From the IMG/VR virus record IMGVR_UViG_3300020205_005279, positions 25,051 to 89,050 of that record: DNA of 64,000 bases; one strand, written 5' to 3'. Positions 18,328 through 26,884 of this stretch are shown piece by piece. The stretch is from a virus. The number at the start of each line of letters is the position of its first letter. Positions within the stretch are counted from its first letter, which is position 1. The translations under genes were made by a program, and so were the position numbers. Under the pieces are notes generated by a model, which was given only the letters and a program-made list of their open reading frames with translations, ran no database searches and was not told the DNA's origin.

Positions 18328-21300
18328 TCACTGCTCCTCCCAGGTAAGAGCATTATTAACTTTGAAAGGCGCGGTACCTGGAGTAGCAGAACCTAATGCT
18401 TGAACCGAAATATCGTAGTGGCCTTGAATGTTGATAATATCCACCTCGTCTGTAAGAGGGAATGAAAGGTACTCCTTGTTGTAGGCAAAGTAATCCTGAA
18501 GGTCAAATTGGTACCCTCCAGAGTTTGCGTAGTAGGAGAGAATTTCATTGCCGGTTTCAGCAATCGGCGTAAGTCCAAAGTCCTGGGCTATCTGCACTCC
18601 AGAAAGTCTAGTAATATCCTCCCATGCAGCTAAACCGTCTTCTTGTAGTCTATTCCACTTTGTTTGATCGGTGGAGGCGGATGAGCCAAGAATACCACCA
18701 CCGGCATTCAAAGTCAACTCAGAGAAGACTCCGGCAGAGTTTATTGTGAGATGCCTTTCAGGAATAAATAGACCAACAATATAAATGTCTTCTGGGTAGG
18801 AAAAGAACTTTTCAAAAAAGTATCCGGTCGAGGTTCTTGAAAGTTTACCTAGTACCGGAGTATATGCAGATGGTGATGTACTTCCAACTGTCCAACCCGT
18901 AGAAGCTGTGGATTGGGAAGTTGTGCCAAGAAAATATCCGAAGCGATATTTGCCTATACCGATGTCTGGTGGAGTAGCAAATCCAATTTGTGTTGGAAGA
19001 GTGGAATTTTTTGTATTTACGTATTGTTCTGTTGTAGTGATAGGATTTCTAACAACAGTAGCGCCGCCAGTATAAGCAACTGAAGTGCCAAGAGTGGTAT
19101 TTGTATTAGTTACAATAAACAGCGGATTTTTAACGGCTCTAAGTGTAAGAAGTTCTCCAGATGTTCCTCCGGTCACTCCGGCACCAAACTTGATAGGGTA
19201 GATTTGCAGACGATTACGAACTGGTTTACCATCTCTGTTGTAGATAAAGTCCTTGGCGCGAACTGTGAGCAGGGAGCGTTGAGCTCTTGGCACAATTAAT
19301 CTAACCCCCGTGCCATTTGTGCCAGGGAGCGATGAGTTGGTAAAGTGAAGAGTAATATTGTTTCCACTTTGCGTTATCCATTTAACCTTGGCCGTAGAAT
19401 CGGCCGCCAGATACGCCCCCATAAGCCCTACCGCTACCTCACCATCCACATCGGGATGGGTAGTGACCGAGTAGGTCAGTTCTGAAGAGGACGTTCTTGT
19501 CCAGTTATTAGCGGTAAAATCATAGAAGCCTTTGGGAACTTCGCGGGGGAAATCGGAAGCCTTGGAGAGCAAGCGAACCGTGCCCTTGTCTCCGCCATCG
19601 ATGTAGTAGGAAGCACCATACTTGACAAGGGTGTTGCCAATGTCCGTGGATTCCAAACCGCTCTCAGCACCTCCGTGAGTGAGATAGGTGATGGGGAGGG
19701 TGGCGTTGCCAAGAGAAGCAACTGAGTGTTGGTTTGAAGCGCGGATGTGGTGGACGCGTACCCATCTGGCCTCGTTGTTGCCAACAGGGACGTAGCAGAG
19801 GAAGATTGCACCAACGGCCCCGTACCATGAAAATTCAATCTTCCACATTGTTACCTTTGTGAAATCGATGTCATAGGCGGAGACTGTGATCAGGTCTTCA
19901 TTGTCCGCAGTTTTAATTTTTTGGCCGGGGAGGTTGATTACCGATCCACCTCCAACTGTACTGTCTTCCGCAGAGGTGTTCACGTCACTCCATCGTACCA
20001 CGGACGTAACACCATTAAGCTTGTCGCCAGAGAACATTGCCCTTACCGGCCTCCACTCGTACACCATGCGATAAGGCTTGGGAACGCAGAGATTAAACCA
20101 CTCCTTGAGGGTTACGTTGCCATTGGTGACAGAACGTGCCTTGACGTTTGCGGGAAGATTAGGAGAGGCGGTATGTTGAGCGTCCGTAATTCTGTACCCA
20201 GCCGCCGTGCCTTGAGTATTTACCAAAAGATGCCAAACTTTTTTCTCAGTATTTGCTGTGGAAGGAGCCGTGTCCCAGGTATTGGCAACAATCGTAGCAT
20301 CATATGAGTTAATCGAGCCTCCCGCCATGCCCCACTCCGAGGCTTCTAAAGAACTCTTAGCCGCCGGAAAAGTATTATATGAAGCTTTACGGTTTAGGTT
20401 GGAGATAATTTGGAAAAAATTACAGTGAGCATCCATGCGAATATATCCGCGCTCCAACGATGTGTTCTCGGGGCTTAGGGATATGGTTTTTGATTGGTCG
20501 AAAGGAAACTGAAATTTACGATCGGTCATCACCTCTGACCAAGCACTTCCATTATAAGTTGCCAATCTAACCGCGTACCCCGGATCAGGTACATAGTTCT
20601 TAAGAGCGCCCGACGGATCCCCTGAACCGTCAATGGCCGCAATGCTCTCAGGAGAATAAACAAGCGAAGGATCGTAGATTGCAGCGGCCGTGTACACGAG
20701 ACCGTCTCTGATGATTACCGGGTCGGTTCCAGCAACGCCAAAGTTGGTAGCGGTATTGAAGGTATTATCGTCGCCATTTTGGAACCAACTTAGCGCACCT
20801 GCGTAACCCGGAGGTTCTGAGGCTATGATGGCCTGGGTACGGCGAACACAGCGAAAATCGTTGCCTTTTCCGGCATTAGCAATTTCAAAATAATAACCGT
20901 CAAACTTGTCAAAGATACCCCACTTCTTCAACGATGGGGCCCCTTTCATCTTGGCTTGTATGGCGGAAGTCTGTTCCTCTGGGTCGCGGGTGATGTTCAT
21001 CTTCACACCCATGGTGGAGGCCGAAACGCGCCCAGGCTGATAGCGGAAGAATCGCTTAGAGGTTAGTACTGTTGTTTTTACATCGGGGGCAACAAGACGG
21101 GCACCGGCCTCATCAGGAAGGTGCTCGACCCCGTAGTCAATTCCTTCTCCGCTAGAGTCGGGGGTGTTTTCTAGCGGAAAGGTGGCCCATTCACTCGGGT
21201 TAACGTCGTAGGTGTTAACGTCGGCAAAGATACCAAGTGCAACTTCGGCTCTGGGGATGCCAAGTAAACTCAGCGCCACCTCAGACTGAATTTTATTTTG

Positions 21301-21417
21301 TTCCTCGACGGGGATTGGTGCCTGATCTTCAGCAAACACAACCGGAAGTGAGTTGGCCGCAGGTTGTTGACCTAGAGGTACCGGGGATGTTTTTCCAACG
21401 CTAACTTTTGATGCCAT
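18328..21417 (-). CDS. large virion protein, paralogue of the 14092 gene product
   Basis: A 1029-residue protein. Shared blocks with the 1409-residue neighbour include SEVALSLLGIPRAEVALGIF in the N-terminal part, MWKIEFSWYGAVGAIFLCYV and KYGASYYIDGGDKGTV. The C-terminal parts differ. The family signature is that of cyanophage virion structural proteins. It is the first gene after a GTTTAAAG element at 21445. The downstream gene starts 7 bases after the stop, and the stop region carries that gene's ribosome binding site (GGAGGAG). Confidence 0.8.
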   Translation of the reverse strand: MASKVSVGKTSPVPLGQQPAANSLPVVFAEDQAPIPVEEQNKIQSEVALSLLGIPRAEVALGIFADVNTYDVNPSEWATFPLENTPDSSGEGIDYGVEHLPDEAGARLVAPDVKTTVLTSKRFFRYQPGRVSASTMGVKMNITRDPEEQTSAIQAKMKGAPSLKKWGIFDKFDGYYFEIANAGKGNDFRCVRRTQAIIASEPPGYAGALSWFQNGDDNTFNTATNFGVAGTDPVIIRDGLVYTAAAIYDPSLVYSPESIAAIDGSGDPSGALKNYVPDPGYAVRLATYNGSAWSEVMTDRKFQFPFDQSKTISLSPENTSLERGYIRMDAHCNFFQIISNLNRKASYNTFPAAKSSLEASEWGMAGGSINSYDATIVANTWDTAPSTANTEKKVWHLLVNTQGTAAGYRITDAQHTASPNLPANVKARSVTNGNVTLKEWFNLCVPKPYRMVYEWRPVRAMFSGDKLNGVTSVVRWSDVNTSAEDSTVGGGSVINLPGQKIKTADNEDLITVSAYDIDFTKVTMWKIEFSWYGAVGAIFLCYVPVGNNEARWVRVHHIRASNQHSVASLGNATLPITYLTHGGAESGLESTDIGNTLVKYGASYYIDGGDKGTVRLLSKASDFPREVPKGFYDFTANNWTRTSSSELTYSVTTHPDVDGEVAVGLMGAYLAADSTAKVKWITQSGNNITLHFTNSSLPGTNGTGVRLIVPRAQRSLLTVRAKDFIYNRDGKPVRNRLQIYPIKFGAGVTGGTSGELLTLRAVKNPLFIVTNTNTTLGTSVAYTGGATVVRNPITTTEQYVNTKNSTLPTQIGFATPPDIGIGKYRFGYFLGTTSQSTASTGWTVGSTSPSAYTPVLGKLSRTSTGYFFEKFFSYPEDIYIVGLFIPERHLTINSAGVFSELTLNAGGGILGSSASTDQTKWNRLQEDGLAAWEDITRLSGVQIAQDFGLTPIAETGNEILSYYANSGGYQFDLQDYFAYNKEYLSFPLTDEVDIINIQGHYDISVQALGSATPGTAPFKVNNALTWEEQ

Positions 21418-21423
21418 TGTAAA

Positions 21424-21452
21424 CGCATGCTCTATATGTATTTACTTTAAAC
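21424..21452 (-). promoter_or_regulatory. GTTTAAAG promoter-like element
   Basis: Read on the minus strand, GTTTAAAG is followed after 8 bases by TATAGAG and then, 18 bases on, by the ATG of the 21417 gene. Orientation agrees with the gene direction. Confidence 0.5.
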
Positions 21453-21471
21453 AACTTAGAGACACTGCAGT

Positions 21472-21496
21472 AAAAAAGAGCGATTTAAAACTCTTT
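21472..21496 (-). terminator. rho-independent terminator after the tailspike gene
   Basis: On the minus strand AAAGAG / CTCTTT forms a six-base stem with a ten-base loop and ends in six T. It lies about 20 bases after the stop of the 21518 gene. Confidence 0.6.
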
Positions 21497-21517
21497 AAGC
21501 CAAATTAAAGTACTATT

Positions 21518-23857
21518 TTATTCGGAAACGTAAATGTTACCGTCGGCAATAAAGTAGTTATTTTTAACAAGTCCGAGATAACCCGTAGGAGTTGAATATA
21601 TGTCAGAACTTGAGGTAAATCTGGCCGCCACCGTAGAAGGTGTTGCAATTACAATTGCTGAATTACTAGTGTCCACGTCTAGGATTGTTAAAGTCGTGGC
21701 ATCTGGCCAAGCAAAAAGCTCGGCTCCAGTAACGCCAATCCCACTTGTCTTAATTGAGTCGTTGGAAGGGTTACCACCAGCAAAGAACAACAATGATAGA
21801 ATGTCCGATGAGTTACGGAAGTAAACTTTAACTGTAGAAGCCGAGGCATATGCAACACGTTCAACCGCGTATCTACCAAGAGTTACAGTAGAAGTGATTC
21901 TATAACCGTAACCGTAATTAGCACTACCAGATCCGTCGGGGTTGAGCAAACTATAACTATCTGTTCCTCCAATCGCCCGTCCTTGATTAGATCCACCAAC
22001 GCCAGTAACAGAGGTTACTGGAGCGGTGACTGCAAAAATTCCCGCCTCAAGTTGCGGGCGATTTTCCACTATCTGAAGGTACGTGGGGACGGGACCAGTA
22101 TTATACTGATACGAGGAATTAAGAGGATACACTCTGGCAACTACGGAACCCGGCGAGATAGCTACTGGGAACCCACCGTCGGTAACGGTAAAGTAGATAG
22201 GAGTCATAGCCACTCCACGCTTTACATCCATACTGACCCTGCTGTATTCGTTCTGATATAAATCTATGCTACGAATAATCGATCCCGACTCGTTAAAGGT
22301 TAAATTGCCTTGAGCGTTCCATGTGTCGGAAGCATTGAGTTGAATCCCAGTTTCACCACAATTATCGATAATATTGTTATTAACGAGAGAGGCATCAATG
22401 CCAGTAAATTGTACAACACCGGAGCAGTTTTGGAAAAGATTGCCTTGGGCAATAATTCGGCTTGACTCACGAATTTTAAGTGGCGAGATGTTAAGCTCGT
22501 AGGGCTTGGAAAGTTCAAATACTCTGTTGTTTGTAAAATTAATCTTGTCAGAGTCAAGGGCGTAAAGCGCCGCACCCGCACCATTATAGAAAGAACACTC
22601 TGTAATACGAATGCCATCAACATATTCTAGGGCAAGAGAGTCGTTATATTTATCCCCTACTCCATACACGTCGTTTTCTGGAAGGTTGATAGGAAAAGTT
22701 TCAGTTTTATTTCCGTCAAATGCCAGGTTGCGTATTGTGACCCCCTCGATTCGATTTGTTACTCCCGAACCCAGCATGCCGATAAAGCCAAATTCTCCTT
22801 CGGGATTTGTGTGAGTAGGCATACGCTTGAGCACCGAAGAATCCCCGGCGCCTCTAATCACCATGTTACTGTACTGACTGGCGGGAATTGCTGAACTGTA
22901 AAGTGCTAAGTTACGCACTGAATAGGTACCAGTAGGTACAAATACGTCCTTGACTTGGTTACTTGCGGCAAAATTCAGAGCTTCTTGAAAAGGTTTAGTA
23001 TCATCAAACCGAAACTTAACCCTAATCGAGGTGCTATTTAGATCGATAAAAGTTCCTGTGTTTGATTCGGCATCAGAGCACTCTAAAATGCCAGAAATGC
23101 CTCTACTTATGATCTTAAGTCGCCTCTTAATAATAATTGTTTTTGCGGAAATAACACCGGAGGATGTAGAAATAATACCGTTTAATAGTTCTGGACCGAA
23201 TGTCCCGCCATTAATCCGAGCCTCATCCCACGATGGGATTTGGGTCGATCCTCGGTCATTGAAGGTAATTGTTGTGTTACCACCAAAGATATTATTGCTG
23301 GGTATTCCCAAAAACTTAATCGAGTTGGTTCCCCATTGTCTATAGATTACCGGGACCCACTCTGGAGTCGCTCTATTTAAAGTGAATCGGACGTAGTTCT
23401 CTTCATCAAACTGTGTTTGTGGATCACGATAAACGTCCGGAAGAGTGAACGTTTTAACGTATGGAGAAAACTTGCCGGTAACCACATTAAAAGCGTAAAC
23501 GTAGTACCTTAAAACTTTGCTTGTAGATGCACCGGCCTGGACAACAGTACCTACTCCTTCAGGAGCTCCAATGCCGGTAAAAATGCCGTCATAATCTCCT
23601 ATAGGTGGAACAGACGTATCTAGATAGAAAAACGCATAGAGTTCTTGTCCTACCTTAAAGTAATCTGTTTCAAACTGTGAGTAGTTTGGAATGTCCCCAA
23701 CGCTAATAACCCCACCATTACCATTGAGGCCACGTACCCGTCCCTCAAAATACCCGTCCAGTCCTGCTGCTCCAAAAGACTTAACATTAACGTAAGAGTT
23801 TCTATCAGTGTCAATTTGAACTAATGTAGATGTTTGTGTGCGACCAATGTATCTCAT
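21518..23857 (-). CDS. tailspike-like protein with parallel beta-helix
   Basis: A 779-residue protein. The central region (about 285-540) has the rung pattern of a right-handed parallel beta-helix: AFDGNKTETF, ITECSFYNGAGAAL, INFTNNRVFEL, IIAQGNLFQNCSG and LVNNNIIDNCGETGIQL. This is the pectate-lyase-like fold of phage tailspikes. It follows a typical entry segment, NFAASNQVKDVFVPTGTYSV. Such proteins bind and often cleave host polysaccharide; catalytic residues cannot be assigned by eye. The N-terminal 280 residues are probably the virion-anchoring part. Confidence 0.8.
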   Translation of the reverse strand: MRYIGRTQTSTLVQIDTDRNSYVNVKSFGAAGLDGYFEGRVRGLNGNGGVISVGDIPNYSQFETDYFKVGQELYAFFYLDTSVPPIGDYDGIFTGIGAPEGVGTVVQAGASTSKVLRYYVYAFNVVTGKFSPYVKTFTLPDVYRDPQTQFDEENYVRFTLNRATPEWVPVIYRQWGTNSIKFLGIPSNNIFGGNTTITFNDRGSTQIPSWDEARINGGTFGPELLNGIISTSSGVISAKTIIIKRRLKIISRGISGILECSDAESNTGTFIDLNSTSIRVKFRFDDTKPFQEALNFAASNQVKDVFVPTGTYSVRNLALYSSAIPASQYSNMVIRGAGDSSVLKRMPTHTNPEGEFGFIGMLGSGVTNRIEGVTIRNLAFDGNKTETFPINLPENDVYGVGDKYNDSLALEYVDGIRITECSFYNGAGAALYALDSDKINFTNNRVFELSKPYELNISPLKIRESSRIIAQGNLFQNCSGVVQFTGIDASLVNNNIIDNCGETGIQLNASDTWNAQGNLTFNESGSIIRSIDLYQNEYSRVSMDVKRGVAMTPIYFTVTDGGFPVAISPGSVVARVYPLNSSYQYNTGPVPTYLQIVENRPQLEAGIFAVTAPVTSVTGVGGSNQGRAIGGTDSYSLLNPDGSGSANYGYGYRITSTVTLGRYAVERVAYASASTVKVYFRNSSDILSLLFFAGGNPSNDSIKTSGIGVTGAELFAWPDATTLTILDVDTSNSAIVIATPSTVAARFTSSSDIYSTPTGYLGLVKNNYFIADGNIYVSE

Positions 23858-23869
23858 GTTGTTTTATTC

Positions 23870-24241
23870 TCAACTAACGGGAGTGTAGATAACGTACGAA
23901 ATTACCATATCAACGGTATTAGCGCCGCCGGAATCAACCCAAGCCTTTAGAGAATCTCCACGCTGAAGCACAAACTTATTACCATCCACAACCTCAAAGG
24001 AGGTTTGCGAGGGCACTGCCACATCATAGAGAAGGTGGGCAGCAGACGCGGAACCAGACTTTTGCAAAGTAAGGTTAAGCCCGCGGGTTGTTTGCGACTT
24101 ATTGGCCGCCACGATTGAAAGAATCATTGCGTATCCATTAGTCGGAATAAGAGAAGTGTCAAATACAGCAGTTGAAGAACCAGCATTAGCTGAGACATTC
24201 GTGTAAGTAGACGAGTAAAAATTATTTACTGGAAAGGTCAT
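23870..24241 (-). CDS. small virion-like beta protein
   Basis: A 123-residue Ser/Thr/Val-rich protein, probably a single beta sandwich, with no signal peptide or catalytic motif. It lies between the tailspike gene (12 bases downstream) and the 24244 gene (2 bases upstream) and so belongs to the same operon. Its size and composition resemble small fibre-associated or decoration proteins. The specific role is unknown. Confidence 0.65.
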   Translation of the reverse strand: MTFPVNNFYSSTYTNVSANAGSSTAVFDTSLIPTNGYAMILSIVAANKSQTTRGLNLTLQKSGSASAAHLLYDVAVPSQTSFEVVDGNKFVLQRGDSLKAWVDSGGANTVDMVISYVIYTPVS

Positions 24242-24243
24242 GA

Positions 24244-24534
24244 TCAGCCGAGGATTAGGGAGGCGGTCTGGAAGTAGGTGATGCCCTCAAGAATCTCCTG
24301 CTTGCGAATGAGGGATTGAGGGGTTTGCGGAATTGCTGTGGATTCTACAGCGGATCTGGAGACGTAGAGAGGGGCGGAGTTTCCCAGGCCGTCCTGGAGT
24401 TGTCCCTGTGTTCTGCGAGCAGTTGTGCTTAGATCGTAGGGAATTCCATCCGTATCTGGTTGGGTATCGATGTTTGAGAGCAAAACGTTTGCGAACGTTT
24501 TTGAGATCTCGAAGTCTTTGATATTCGAGGCCAT
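24244..24534 (-). CDS. small virion-like protein, unknown
   Basis: A 96-residue protein containing GQLQDGLGNSAPLYVSRSAV, a phrase of the type found in short phage structural proteins that precede tail-fibre genes. It is the first gene of the minus block and lies just behind a GTTTAAAG element with TATAAAC. The function is not recognised. Confidence 0.65.
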   Translation of the reverse strand: MASNIKDFEISKTFANVLLSNIDTQPDTDGIPYDLSTTARRTQGQLQDGLGNSAPLYVSRSAVESTAIPQTPQSLIRKQEILEGITYFQTASLILG

Positions 24535-24557
24535 GAGGCGATAAACTCCGGTGTTTC

Positions 24558-24586
24558 AGTTTATAGAACTATGTTGGTCTTTAAAC
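24558..24586 (-). promoter_or_regulatory. GTTTAAAG promoter-like element
   Basis: On the minus strand GTTTAAAG is followed after 13 bases by TATAAAC, 24 bases before the ATG of the 24534 gene. This is one of the best-spaced copies of the element. Confidence 0.55.
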
Positions 24587-24605
24587 AATTTTACAAGAAA
24601 AGAAA

Positions 24606-24845
24606 ATGATGACTAAGTCCGAACTTGCACAGCTTATTGATGCTTACGCCGACTCCAAAGCTTCTGGTAATAAGTACCTTGTGGCTAAAATGATTGAGGA
24701 ACTAGAGATGGCACTCACAGAGGTCTGTGATGGTGGAGATATGCCACCCGCAGAGATTCCTCAACCGCCTCATAACCTTCCGCCACTAACCCCGCCCTCC
24801 TTCCCGGTCCCTGCCCTGGCCGAATTGGCCGAAGTAGGCGCCTAG
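24606..24845 (+). CDS. small protein with proline-rich tail, unknown
   Basis: A 79-residue protein. The N-terminal 45 residues look helical (KSELAQLIDAYADSK), and the C-terminus is proline-rich (IPQPPHNLPPLTPP). ATGATG gives two possible starts three bases apart. It lies divergently from the 24534 gene and 18 bases ahead of the 24864 gene. I do not recognise it. Confidence 0.6.
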   Translation: MMTKSELAQLIDAYADSKASGNKYLVAKMIEELEMALTEVCDGGDMPPAEIPQPPHNLPPLTPPSFPVPALAELAEVGA

Positions 24846-24863
24846 TATAATAATACAACTTAT

Positions 24864-25208
24864 ATGAAAATCACAAGGCTACGGGGGGGCAACGCCCAAT
24901 TTCCTGAAGAAAAGGAAATAGGCGACGTTGTAATGCTCGCTCTAGGGGATATTTTTTGCTGGGATGGGGGCATCTGGCATCTCGTTGGAGGGAGGTTTTT
25001 ACCTCGTGCAATGAGAGAAATATTCTTAGAATATGTGAGCACGGGGTGGCCAGACGAGGCCAGCGCTAAATTCGATTTGGCCTCGCTCCTCGACCTAAGC
25101 GTTTTTGTAGATTATGGGGCCGATGACTTGGTGCCAGGAGACCCAAAAATGGTACAAAAGTTTATTGAAAGAGTGGTTCAGGTCGCAGAAAAATGCGATA
25201 AGCAATAA
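24864..25208 (+). CDS. hypothetical protein
   Basis: A 114-residue acidic protein. A TATAAT lies 12 bases before the ATG, possibly a short-leader promoter inside the spacer. The N-terminal part is beta-like, with FCWDGGIWHLVGGRFLP, and the C-terminal part is helical. It ends at a bidirectional terminator. No family is recognised. Confidence 0.6.
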   Translation: MKITRLRGGNAQFPEEKEIGDVVMLALGDIFCWDGGIWHLVGGRFLPRAMREIFLEYVSTGWPDEASAKFDLASLLDLSVFVDYGADDLVPGDPKMVQKFIERVVQVAEKCDKQ

Positions 25209-25251
25209 AAAAGCGGGTGGGGGCTTGTGTACCTTTCCCGCTAGTTTTTTT
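25207..25251. terminator. bidirectional rho-independent terminator
   Basis: The stem AGCGGG / CCCGCT is flanked by AAAAAA on the left and TTTTTTT on the right, so it can terminate both converging units (the 24864 gene on plus and the 25256 gene on minus). Confidence 0.7.
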
Positions 25252-25255
25252 CTTC

Positions 25256-26374
25256 TTAAACATTTTGGTCAGGGAGGGTATTATTCAAATTATCGATTTC
25301 TTCAGAACTAAGTACCTTCCTAGGAATTTCTTGTACCAACTCATCAAGGGTTCTTACTGGCGGTGAAAGTTTATAAGGAATAGGTTTTTCTACATAGTGC
25401 CCCTTAGAACCTATGGGGATAACGTCGTATCCTAACACGGGATCTTTAGTACGTTGATATTCTAAACATTTATTTTGACCTGTAGAAACACAATAAAATT
25501 TTTGCCAATAAGACGCTTGAGGTTGAAATTTTTGATATATTTCTAGGTTTTCTTCACTAGCTGAGAGATCTTGAGTAACTATATAGAGGCATAAGGTATC
25601 TTCACAAGGACCATATGTTACAAACATATCTCCTTCCTTGTAAAAAAACTCTCTTCTAAGCCTTGCCTCATCCCACTCGTCACTGGACCCTGACTTAGAG
25701 CAATTTTCAAATTCTGTGGATGGATTTTGAAGATATTGATTTAGTTCAGATAAAGTCAAGCCGGGTGGAAGACATCCCACCAACGTGGTTTCTTTTAACG
25801 GAGTTTGCCACTGTTCTGTATATTGTTCCCATTTACGATCAAAAAGTCTAAGTTCATAAAAATCAAACCTTTCTATTAATTCCTGTAAGGATGGAATACC
25901 GGCAGGTATAGTTGTGTCAATATGACAAATTTTATCCCACTTGGTATAATCAAAAGCCCAACTCATTGCCAAGATATTTTGGTTTGCCTCATAAAGACTA
26001 ATACGAAACCCGTCCTCTTCGACGTACAGAACTCTTGTTCCCTCGGGATAAGCGACTATTGCCCTATAACTGGATACTCTCCACTTATCATTTGTTTGAG
26101 ATGTTAATAAATTCGGGGTGAGATTTCCGATCTCCCAAGGAAATTCTATATCTCCCCATGATTTGTATAAACCCTTTTGAGGGTTGTATATTGGATAGGT
26201 ATCAAAAAGCTCCTCAATGCTAATCCCGCATGTATTTATGTCTTCTCTTGAGCAACTTTTATCTACTACACTGCCACTATCCTCATCATCACCCAGTACA
26301 GACCTTAATGCCTCTTTTTGAAGTGTAGAGGGCTGTTCAAAACAACGTCTAAAATAGAGGTTGGAGAGGCTCAT
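25256..26374 (-). CDS. unknown virion-like protein with Cys-containing repeats
   Basis: A 372-residue acidic protein. Two related segments are visible, around FRISLYEANQNILAMSWAFD and around LCLYIVTQDLSASEENLEIY. Each is followed by an aromatic/cysteine ending (WDKIC, and WQKFYC), which suggests two carbohydrate-binding-like modules. It follows the tail-tube candidate in the same direction. I do not recognise a named family; a tail or fibre role is inferred. Confidence 0.65.
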   Translation of the reverse strand: MSLSNLYFRRCFEQPSTLQKEALRSVLGDDEDSGSVVDKSCSREDINTCGISIEELFDTYPIYNPQKGLYKSWGDIEFPWEIGNLTPNLLTSQTNDKWRVSSYRAIVAYPEGTRVLYVEEDGFRISLYEANQNILAMSWAFDYTKWDKICHIDTTIPAGIPSLQELIERFDFYELRLFDRKWEQYTEQWQTPLKETTLVGCLPPGLTLSELNQYLQNPSTEFENCSKSGSSDEWDEARLRREFFYKEGDMFVTYGPCEDTLCLYIVTQDLSASEENLEIYQKFQPQASYWQKFYCVSTGQNKCLEYQRTKDPVLGYDVIPIGSKGHYVEKPIPYKLSPPVRTLDELVQEIPRKVLSSEEIDNLNNTLPDQNV

Positions 26375-26398
26375 ACTTCAACCCCCAAAAAGGGACTA

Positions 26399-26827
26399 TT
26401 AGTTATAGGTAAAAGTATCCAGCACGAACGTAAGTTCAATGGTGGAAGGATTGGCAGAAGTACGATCAGCTTGACCAAAGTTTAGACTGGTTACCTGAGC
26501 ATCAGGAATTGTGATTGTACGTTGGCCAAGGGGCTGTGGATCTTCACCACAAGTCACTGGAGTCACAGTCACGGTAACAAATTCGCATCCATATGCCTTC
26601 CAAAAGTCAACGATGTCGGCGTGCTTAACGGGATCAAATGGCGTGGAAATAGTAACCTCAGAGAGGGTCCGTGGGCCCTTTAGGTTGAAAATACGACCGC
26701 GGACTCCGTCAGCGTATTGGGAAGTACCTGCGGTATCACGAATACCACTGAAGTTTGTGAAGTAGTGGGAAAAAGGCGAGGCCTGAATCCAAAACTGACT
26801 TTGAGCGGAGATTTTATAGTTGAGCAT
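26399..26827 (-). CDS. tail tube protein candidate
   Basis: A 142-residue protein. Its length and beta-rich pattern, with a central helix (PVKHADIVDFWKAYG) and a closing strand LTFVLDTFTYN, fit the tail tube fold of contractile phages. It has its own GTTTAAAG element at 26861 and lies directly after the portal gene. The assignment rests on fold-like pattern and context, not on a diagnostic motif. In most myoviruses the tube follows the sheath, which here is 18 kb away. Confidence 0.5.
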   Translation of the reverse strand: MLNYKISAQSQFWIQASPFSHYFTNFSGIRDTAGTSQYADGVRGRIFNLKGPRTLSEVTISTPFDPVKHADIVDFWKAYGCEFVTVTVTPVTCGEDPQPLGQRTITIPDAQVTSLNFGQADRTSANPSTIELTFVLDTFTYN

Positions 26828-26843
26828 GGCGGGACGGCTTATG

Positions 26844-26868
26844 CGTTATATCTAATTAGTATTTAAAC
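26844..26868 (-). promoter_or_regulatory. GTTTAAAT promoter-like element
   Basis: On the minus strand GTTTAAAT is followed after 10 bases by TATAACG, 17 bases before the ATG of the tube candidate. It lies just after the portal stop. Confidence 0.5.
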
Positions 26869-26884
26869 AAAGCGCCTATCGCCA

